Of a stretch of 64,000 bases of DNA, positions 56,185 through 64,000 are shown piece by piece. Both the position numbers and the translations under genes were made by a program. The stretch comes from Megaleporinus macrocephalus (lineage: Eukaryota > Chordata > Actinopteri > Characiformes > Anostomidae): the NCBI GenBank assembly GCA_021613375.1, contig CM038702.1, forward strand, positions 23,853,849 through 23,917,848. The letters are read 5' to 3'. How positions within the stretch are numbered: position 1 is the first letter of the stretch; every line of letters starts with the position of its first letter. The notes below the pieces were generated by a model. It worked only from the letters and a program-made list of their open reading frames with translations, did not search any database and had not been told where the DNA came from.

Positions 56185-56544
56185 CAAATCGGATTCCAAA
56201 AAAGATGGGACACTAAACAAATTGTAAAATAAAAACTGAATGCAATGATGTGGAGGTGCCAACATCTAATATTTTATTCAGAATAGAACACAAATCACAG
56301 ATCAAAAGTTTAAACTAAGAGAATGTATCATTTTAGGGGGAAAAATATGTTGTTTCAAAATTTCATGGCATCAATAAATCCCAAAAAAGTTGGGACAAGG
56401 TCATTTTTACCACTGTGTGGCATCCCCCCTTTTTACAACACTCAACAGACGAATAAAATATTAGATGTTGGCACCTCCACATCATTGCATTCAGTTTTTA
56501 TTCACAATTTGCTTAGTGTCCCAACTTTTTTGGAATCCAGTTTG
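56185..56544. mobile_element. Tc1-type MITE with ~95-bp terminal inverted repeats
   Basis: Left arm 56185-56279 and right arm 56451-56544 are inverted copies with about five differences. The outer ends are CAAATCGGATTCCAAAAAAG and, inverted, CAAACTGGATTCCAAAAAAG; the inner ~50 bp are identical. TA flanks both sides (56183-56184, 56545-56546). The ends match those of a common autonomous fish Tc1-like family. There is no transposase frame. A transcript through it could form a long hairpin. Confidence 0.88.
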
Positions 56545-56760
56545 TAGAACAAATTTGAATTATTTTGGTGCTATATAGAACAAATACATTTTTTATGCTA
56601 TATAGAACAAATTTTTAATTTTAATTTCTCTTGAAATGAGCCTGCACAACAGCTTTTCCATTATATGGAACAACCACGTGGCTAAGCAAAGAACCAGTGT
56701 GCATTGAAATGGTTCTTCTTAAGGTCACTGGCTTTAGTAAAAACCCCTAAAGAACCATTC
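56545..56760. mobile_element. dispersed GGTGCTATATAGAAC repeat interrupted by the MITE
   Basis: TTTTGGTGCTATATAGAACA and CCCCTAAAGAACCATTC are the inner and outer words of a common fish repeat. The TTTGGTGCTATATA word also occurs just left of the MITE (56171-56184), so the MITE landed in this older repeat. Confidence 0.55.
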
Positions 56761-57339
56761 AAAAATGCAGTACAGTATCTGGAACATAATGCTCCCTAGC
56801 AGACCACCACCAACCTGTACCCAGCTCCACCAAAAAATTTGGCTATACCACTGACACATGCCAGGCTAAAGCTAGGAATTAGGTATCCAGATCCACCTTA
56901 GACACGCATACACACAAATCTGTCAGTGTACCATCTGGGCTGAAGACTAATGCTCTCTATATGAAACAAGTACAGCACATGTGTGTGTGTGTGTGTGTGT
57001 TAATTAACGTGTCACAGGGCTCGCTAGGACAGGATGTGTATCTAACCCCCTCAACACCTGCGGCACCCCCCCCAACACATATCCATACAGCTACCCATCC
57101 TAATTATTACCCCCAGTGTGCCATGCTGAAATCCTTCCCCACCTGGTGTGTGCCTGTGAAATGCCTCCCCCCTACTGTGCACACACACACACACACCTTA
57201 CATGTGACACAGCACTGACTAATAAAGGTTTCTATGGCATAATTACATCTCCTTACTTTCAGCCATGTAGCACATTAGAAAACTAAAAGAAAAAAAACAG
57301 ACATGTGGAGGCTGGAGGTTTTTTTCTCTCATTCCATTA
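56761..57339. other. unannotated sequence with GT and CA arrays
   Basis: Short GT array at 56980-57000, a C run near 57065, and CA array at 57179-57197. No exon recognised. Confidence 0.4.
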
Positions 57340-57490
57340 AAAGTGTTGAGAACGTTTCAGCCCGCCGATCACCCACGCAGAAATCAGCGGCTCCGCAAAT
57401 CAGAAAAGGCAGAATGAGAGGGAAAGATACTGTGCATGAAGCTCCGCCCACAAAGGCATCCTAGCAACAGTTAGCAACAGCTGCTATTGC
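57340..57490. promoter_or_regulatory. small candidate regulatory block
   Basis: GC-richer block with CAGCCCGCCGATCACCC, AATCAGCGGCTCCGC, GCTCCGCCCAC (GC-box-like) and two AGCAAC half-sites 10 bp apart (57463-57468, 57473-57478). Function inferred. Confidence 0.28.
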
Positions 57491-58531
57491 TATATTCAAA
57501 ATCCCATTCAACCTAATAAGAAGCTGCTGAGCTCGGCATTGCATTTTTTATATATCAATAAATTAAATATATTATAAATTAATTATTTGATTTATTTTGA
57601 GCATGTCTGTAGGATTTTTGTTGTCAACAGGCTGATGTTCACATCGGGACAGTATTTATGTTTTATAAGTTAAGTATATGTGCAGAGATATATTATGTTA
57701 TGAGAAGATTGCGCTAGAATTATAAATGGGGTTAAACTGGAGATTTGTTTTCCAGTTAAACTCGTCCGATTTTGTAACACTTGCTATGAAAGATTGTAAA
57801 TTGCTGAGTTGTGGGCTAACCGTCTACATTTATGTTATTCATTTTTTTTGTTTGTTTTACTAAGTACTTTTTCAGTGGCCATTGGCAACAATGTTCACAA
57901 AGTGATTCATGTGTTTGAGTTCAAGAGTTTGAGCTCAGTTTTAAATCTTTAGTTGATTTAAATTTAGTCTTGTAATTAAATTCAGACCTGTCAAGGTCAA
58001 CATGAGCACTTTATTGAAGGCGAAATGGAAGAACTAAATTTAAAGGAAAGATAGAAAAACAACTGGAGTGCCCATCTCCAGTCATTAGTTCAGTTTCAGT
58101 TTCTCAGTAGCTGCTTAATATTGCCATCAGCATGATGCTTTTATGTAATTGTGACATTTGTACAAGTCTGTGAGCTTGTAAAATCTATATTACATTATAT
58201 ATTATATTACATATATTATTTTATGTTAGGACAGCTTACATAAGCTAAGAGAACTGCTAAACAGAGAAATTAGAACTCTACATTTTGTGATTGAGTGTGT
58301 CTGGAAAGGTGTAGTCTATATGCAGTGCCAGTTAACCTAATTAGATGCTTTGAAGTAGCATAAAATAACTACAAACAGTTAATCATGGTTTTTAAGAGAA
58401 TTCCAGGGCAGGAAAAAATGAACTAGAGCTGGAATTGTAAGCTCCATTTATACCTGTTTGGGTTACTGCTTCTTTCTGAATGTGGAAAAATGACCCTAAG
58501 CTAGCTAGCTATGTTTAAACAACTTTGTCTA
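57491..58531. other. unannotated AT-rich sequence
   Basis: No family recognised; ATTATATTACATATATTAT-type stretches at 58185-58220. Confidence 0.4.
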
Positions 58532-58856
58532 TCAATTATCCACCTGCCACTTTATCCCAGTGGTCGGAGTCACATGGGGGCTGGAGCCAATCCCAGCGTC
58601 ATCGGGCGAAAGCAGGATACACCATGGACAGGTCGCCAGTCCATCACATGGCCAACATTCACTCACACACTCACACCTACGGGAAATTTAGAGTGAACAA
58701 TCAACCTGACATGCACATGTTTGGATGTGTGGGTGGAAACCCACTCAAGCACGGGAAGAACATAAACTCCATACAGAAAGGACTGGACCGGGAATCGAAC
58801 CCAGATGGTCTTGCTGTGAGGTGACAGTGCTGAACACTACACCACCGTGCTACACG
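58532..58856 (-). mobile_element. tRNA-headed SINE, most complete copy
   Basis: On the minus strand the head starts GTAGCACGGTGGTGTAGTG, with the polymerase III B-box GGGTTCGATTCCC and intervening CTCACAGCAAGACCATC. The body follows in order: TATGGAGTTTATGTTCTTCC, GTTGATTGTTCACTC, AATTTCCCGTAGGTGTG, GTGATGGACTGGCGACC, CCATGGTGTATCC, GATGACGCTGGGATTGG and CTCCAGCCCCC. The ATGG tail is eroded. Promoter boxes mark it as a tRNA-derived SINE, not a tRNA gene. Confidence 0.9.
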
Positions 58857-59689
58857 CCCGTCTATTAATCATATGCTAAGAAAAATAAGTAAATAAATAA
58901 ATGATCTGCAATATATTCGAACAGTGCAACATTTCCACATCTGATATCACATTATAAATTAGGCATGTATCAACATTTCTGACCACCTAAATGTTGGAAA
59001 ATAGTTAAACGTGGTACTTTAGCATTAATAGCAGTGTTAAACTATTTCACTTTCTATAAGAGACATAAAAAAAAATTCATGTGCAGTATCAAAAGAAGAA
59101 CTACTACACTACAGCTTTTAATATCTCTTAAAAATACATCATCCTGCTCAAATGCTGCAAAACAACAGTCCTTGCTAGCACGACAACACCATCTGTAGCC
59201 TCAGTTTTTGAAATCATGGGAAAAACCACAGAAAGTGCAAAGTAAAACCACAGAAATAATGGAATGGCTGCCTTTGAAGAATATTGATTCTGTGTTTTCA
59301 AGGATGTAAAATTTCAGGGCACTTACTGTAGAATTACATACTGTAATCATTTTAGTAAAGTTACTTTAGGTAATGATTTATTTATTTTAATGATAACAAA
59401 AGCGTATTTTATATACTACCTCATCATTTTAATGTTTACTTGGTTCGCTGGAAATGCTTTCATCATGATATCAGTCACAAAACCATCAGCCTGATTGAAC
59501 TAAATTTTTAATTTCGGTCAGGAATTTTCATTTTGATGCATCGCTGCTATACATTTGTACACATTTAGACACATGTAATTAATGACAAAATAAAAAAAAA
59601 TAAATACATAAATAAATACTATTCCAATAAATACTAGGTGTGCAACAGTTGAACAGGAATTTTTCCCAAGATTCAATGCCGCAACAGTA
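58857..59689. other. unannotated AT-rich sequence
   Basis: AAATAAATAAATAA patches near 58885 and 59585-59620; otherwise nothing recognised. Confidence 0.4.
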
Positions 59690-60520
59690 ACTTAACTTTG
59701 AAAGAATGCGTTTGTGGGCGGAGCATGGTTAGGTCAGTACAAAAAGTTCCAATGCGATCACTTAGCAGGGTCCAAACAAGCCAGCTTTCAACCTCTCCCT
59801 GAGATCAGATCTATAGGTCTAAGTGGCTGTGCGGGGGTCTCGCGAGGCAAACGGAGAAAAAGAAAAAGCGCAAAGTGACTTTTTTTTCCCTTTCCTTCTT
59901 TCTTTCTTTTTTTCGTGAGGGGATATTGAATCTCTGAGAGCCTTGAATTCACGCTGAGTTAAAATTGCACCATGGAACACGGAGCAGAAAATGTCAGAAT
60001 GTCACACGCTATCGACGAGACACGCACACACATGCACGCTCACGAGGCAGACAGTGTGTTAGTGTTCTCATGCGTGTTATATTTTATCACAAGCGTGATG
60101 TGTTAGGGTTGACTCAGGGGCCGATAAGGTGAAAAGTTGGATTGCTGGCGCGGATGTGGAAAGGCCATTAAATTAATTTGTTGGTTGAAGCGCAGCGTCT
60201 CGCGCGCCCGGCATCTGAGAAAAACCAGACGCATCTGAGAGCTTCACCGGAGAGCACTCAAATGCAGAGATAATGCATTTCACCCTGCACGGCACACACA
60301 CACATACATCCTTTAGAGGAGAAATACTGTGCCCCTGCCAGATAACAGCAGTATCTGAAGCTGTTCGCTCCTGAGTGGCACCTGCATCTGCTGTTTATTG
60401 CTTGTACTTGAAATAGATGAAGAGCAGGAGAAGAAAAGTTATCATATCATATTGATGAGAGTTTTCACTGGATGGTGAAGTACGTATAGACACACCTGCT
60501 GCTTCTTCTTAGCGTCTAAC
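59690..60520. promoter_or_regulatory. candidate conserved non-coding cluster, CpG-bearing
   Basis: Repeat-free, with the highest local CpG content in the right third: GGGGTCTCGCGAGGC (about 59835), GCTATCGACGAGACACGC (about 60008), GCGCAGCGTCTCGCGCGCCC (about 60190). AT-rich motif GCCATTAAATTAATTTGTTG lies at about 60163. A pyrimidine/purine switch occurs at 59860-59915. No coding frame. Could be an enhancer or an orphan CpG island; neither is proven. Confidence 0.4.
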
Positions 60521-61320
60521 TGCTGTTTTACGCTGATAAAGAGTCAGCTTTTTGAACTCTAAACTAAAATCGGGGCTGGATTCATGAATGTGTTCTAGGA
60601 AATAACTCTTTTCTTAATTTTTCTCCATAACATTTCCTACATATCTGCATCACTAGTGGTGTTTTTCTACCGGGCAGTAGAGCACACAAGCTTCTGGGTT
60701 CATTTTGCTGGGCTAGTTTTTCAGAAGGTTTTGGGGAGTCCAAGGCTGGCTTAGTAACACACAATAACACACAGTAACAAGACAATCCAGCCAAAGGATT
60801 AATTTTTAAATAATAGCATAAGCGGTCTCATTAAATTTAGTTTAGGCAGCAGGATAAAGTCACAGCTGATGTAAATCACTGCGTAATCTTTACTAAAAAT
60901 AAAAGTCACTTTACCAACTTTACCCAACATTTGGTGAAATCTGTAAAGATTCATCAGTAGTTGATTACGTGGGAAATCATGTGACCACACAAGCTCAAGA
61001 GAACCAACCCCACTTTCATGGTTGGGTTACGTGATGGGAAACATACATGGGTTAGTAACACCATCTGTTTTGGTTCGTTTAAATGTGTTTTGACAAAAGA
61101 TGGTGTGCTTAATCCCAATATTTAAGATTGCAAAGCAGCATGATGCAATGTCTCAGAAATTGAAAGAAGGTGTCTTTCACAATGTGTGCTCTGCCCCTTG
61201 CCTCTGGTGTTAATGAGAGAATTGCTTGGATTGCTTGCTGTCATTTTCACTCTTTTCAACATGCTTGTTGCTTGTAATGAAGTCGTGGCTGTTGCTTTTA
61301 TAAGGAAGAGTGATACTTAA
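60521..61320. other. unannotated sequence
   Basis: No family recognised. Adjacent to the Tc1 element, whose left terminal repeat should lie near 61270-61320 but is not legible. Confidence 0.4.
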
Positions 61321-62436
61321 AATATAATTGAATTCAGGTTTTCCAATCACTTCCATGGCCAAAGGTAGATAAAACCAAGCACCTAGCTATGTAGACTGCT
61401 TCAACAAACATTTGTGAAGAATGGGTTGCTTTCAGGTGCTCAGTGAATTCCAGTGTGGTACCATGGTTGGATGGTATCATAACAAAGTGGAAGCGATTGA
61501 GAACGACAGCAACTCGGCCACAAAATGGTAGGCTGGTAAAATGACAGAGCGGGGTCAGCGGATGATGAGGCGCATAGTGTGGAAAGGTCACCAACTTTCT
61601 GCAGAGTCAATCTCTACAGACCTCCAAACTTCATGGATTAGCTCAAGAACAGAGCGTAGAGAGCTTCATCAAATGGGTTTCCATGGCCGAGCAGATGCAT
61701 TCAAGTTTACATCCCCAAGTGCAATGCAGAGCGTCGGATGCACACTGTCACTGGACTCTAGAGCAGTGGAGACGTATTTTCAGAAGTGACGAATAACGCT
61801 TCTCTGTCTGGCAATCTGATGAAGGATTCTGGGTTTGGCGGTTGCCGGAGAACGGTACTTGTCTGACTACATTGTGCCAAGTTTTGGTGGAGGAGGGATT
61901 ATGGTCTGGGGTTGTTTTTTAGGAGTTGGGTTTGGCCCCATAGTTCCAGTAAAAGGATCTCATAATGCTTCAGCAGGCCAAGAAATTTTGGAAAATTTTA
62001 TGCTCCCAACTTTGTGTGGACAGTTTGGGGACGGCCCCTTGCTGTTCCAACATGACTACACATCAGTGCACAAAGCAATGTCCATAAAGACATAGAGGAG
62101 CAAGTTTGGTGTGAAAGAACTATGACTGGCCTGCACAAATTCCTCACCTAAACCTGATAGAACACTTTTGGGATGAATTAGAGCGGAGACTGCGAGCCAG
62201 ACCTTCTCATCCAACATCAGTGTCTGACCTCACTAACGTGCTTTTGGAAGAATGGTCAAACATTCCCATAAACACATTCCTAAACCGTGTGGAAAGCCTT
62301 CCTAGAAGAGTTGAAGCTGTTGTAGCTGCAAAGGGTGGGCCGACATCATATTAAACCCTATGGTTTAAGAATAGGATGTCACTTAAATTCATATGCGTGT
62401 GAAGGCAGATGAGCAAATAGTTTTGACAATATAGTG
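61321..62436 (+). mobile_element. Tc1-like transposon, nearly full length, inactive
   Basis: Starts at AATTGAATTCAGGTTTTCC (left end region; the outermost inverted repeat is lost) and runs to the right terminal repeat ending TTTTGACAATATAGTG, followed by TA (62437-62438). Transposase, plus strand: helix-turn-helix part from about 61420 with a ~90-bp deletion near 61470; MTERGQRMMRRIVWKGHQLS (61541); GGGIMVWGC (about 61885); LLFQHDY, the QHDN catalytic-Asp box with N changed to Y (about 62045); and DELERRLR with the third acidic residue (about 62172). The first catalytic Asp box has become DE-stop (about 61790). Frameshifts and stops leave it non-functional. Confidence 0.9.
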
Positions 62437-62467
62437 TACATGATATTAACTATAGTTATGTGTGTTT

Positions 62468-62469
<2 letters not shown>

Positions 62470-62538
<69 letters not shown>
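62470..62538 (+). repeat. (GT)n microsatellite
   Basis: About 34 uninterrupted GT units, 30 bp beyond the Tc1 element. Confidence 0.95.
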
Positions 62539-62539
<1 letters not shown>

Positions 62540-63495
62540 ACCAAGTTAATGTCATGTTGTGGGAACCAAAACCTGCATACACTCACACTGGGAAGGGCAT
62601 CTCTTCCATGTGGAGACCCCTCAATGTAAATCATATTGTACGTAATGTGACTGAAACAAGTTAAAACAACTAACACTCTAAGCTAGTTCGCTTGTTAATA
62701 TGTTAGTCATGTTGTTTGCTTAACTACAAAGCAGTTCAGGAAGAGGATGGATATCAGAACATGGCTTTATTAAAAATAAAACACAACAACATAAAGACAG
62801 TAGCAGCTTATTTTACTGCTGATTTGGCATTTCAGGGTTAGGTACACTGAAGCTATTTGCATGGGGCTGTGTGGTGCTGTCCCTGGTACTGAATGGATTG
62901 GAGGAACAAGAGACAAAACACATCCCTTCAGTTTAGCTGTGCTTGCATTTCATGGTGGTAAACAAAACTTTCAGCCCTAATTCTCCCTCTGTGGCTAAAA
63001 TCATTCAGATATTCTAGTCTATTATTCTGTCTTTTAGACCCCCTGTTCTGAGTACTCTGAATTCATAAATCACATGTGCAGCGACGGTCAGGTTTAATAT
63101 GGTTTTACCCCTGCTGTGAAATAAGTTTATCATTTGTTTTTTTCTTTTTCAATAAATTAAACATTTTGTTGCACTGTATAAATTGACTTGTCCCCTAGCC
63201 ATTTTTAACTGCCCCTCATTCATTTCATCCTGGCCCCAGGTCTATCTCACTGTCCAGGCCCTCATATAGTATGCACAGAATGCCGCTCTATGATTCTCAC
63301 TGATGATGACTGACTATATCTAGCTATACTTAACAGTCTTTAACAGACACAAGGCTGTTGCTCTAACCTAAAGAAGGGCATCCTTACTCCCAGATTTTAT
63401 GTGCTGTCCATCTGCATGCACCTAAATGCGGTATGTAACTAATAACACGTTTAAATGTGTATTAAATTTAAAAATAATAACATAAAAACTCCTGC
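62539..63495. other. unannotated sequence
   Basis: No family or exon recognised. Confidence 0.4.
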
Positions 63496-63690
63496 TATGA
63501 ACTGGCGGCCTGTCCAGGGTGTTTCCTGCCTTCCGTCCAATAAGCGATAGGACAGGTTCATCAGCCCCCGTGAACCAGGAGGATAAAGCCAATCCCTGGA
63601 GCCAATCCCAGCGTCATTGGGCAAAGGCGTGGTACACCATGGACAGTTCATCAGTTCATTGCATGGTCAACACTCACTCATGCAAGTGCT
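63496..63690. mobile_element. two SINE 3' fragments in opposite orientation
   Basis: 63496-63590 reads plus-strand GAACTGGCGGCCTGTCCAGG to CAGCCCCCGTGAACC; 63592-63690 reads minus-strand (plus text CTGGAGCCAATCCCAGCGTC, then CACCATGGACAGTTC). They are convergent, tail to tail, without heads. They probably represent two insertions or one inversion. Confidence 0.65.
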
Positions 63691-64000
63691 GGAGGATAAA
63701 ATGTTTTGTTTATTTATGCATAAATTAATGAAAAAACAATGGCACATTATTAATGTCAGTTAACACATTATTGCAAATATAGCTCCTCGTAAACTGGTTT
63801 ATGATATTATATCGGCATCTTTCAATTAGTATGTAAAATACTTACATTTTAAAGTAAAATGTTAGTAAAAGATGGTAATACTATACAATCACTGTACTGC
63901 TATGCACATATATACTACACATTTCTCGTGATTGAAATATTCATTTTGGCCATGAATTTGTCTTCTTCCAACTTTAAAACGCTTCTGAGAAAAAAGGCTA
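63691..64000. other. unannotated AT-rich sequence to window end
   Basis: Nothing recognised. Confidence 0.4.

Noticed and set aside
58780..58856. tRNA gene suggested by a B-box and A-box
   Set aside because: The sequence continues into the full body of a dispersed SINE and does not fold as an obvious cloverleaf; the same head recurs at 18707, 29241 and 35990.

Overview
The window is non-coding DNA from a vertebrate, almost certainly a teleost fish. It is AT-rich and carries long CA/GT, CT/GA and AT microsatellites. It also carries fish-type dispersed repeats: a tRNA-headed SINE ending in ATGG repeats, several Tc1-like lineages, hAT elements, a TTAA-flanked THAP transposon, a Ty3/gypsy retrotransposon and a LINE. 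An otophysan (characiform or catfish-like) is my guess, with low confidence. I see no intact protein-coding gene, rRNA, true tRNA or CRISPR array. The longest reading frames (11857-12591, 20292-21023, 28396-28926) are translations of simple repeats.

Layout. 1-10 kb: a 783-bp hAT-type element and a 1007-bp hAT-type element, each with a perfect 8-bp target duplication; SINE fragments; the first two copies of a ~250-bp inverted-repeat element (called MITE-250 here). 10-17 kb: a dense minisatellite field (60-bp, 44-bp, 30-bp with a 204-bp higher-order period, 35-bp and 33-bp units) and a decayed TTAA/THAP (Kolobok-like) transposon. 17-24 kb: long pyrimidine tracts separated by short complex islands. 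25-36 kb: Tc1-derived elements, a local duplication around a SINE and a long AT array, and a broken LINE. 36-45 kb: repeat-poor, complex islands with homeodomain- and RFX-type motifs, plus three more MITE-250 copies. 45-48 kb: pyrimidine-rich DNA with interleaved duplications. 49.6-52.5 kb: a degenerate gypsy element whose integrase is split by another repeat. 54-64 kb: Tc1 remnants, a long-arm MITE, a near full-length SINE, a complex CpG-bearing island at 59.7-60.5 kb and a nearly complete but dead Tc1 transposon.

Interpretation. This looks like an intergenic desert or a very large intron. The complex islands (for example 2.3, 11.6, 16.9, 17.4, 36.8-38.0, 41.4-42.8, 44.7, 46.7, 53.4 and 59.7-60.5 kb) are the best candidates for conserved regulatory elements. 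Several hold RFX X-box-like sites, paired GGATTA sites or TAATTA sites. Conservation cannot be tested from one sequence, so these are inferences. All transposon identities rest on my recognition of family sequences plus termini and target duplications visible in the window.
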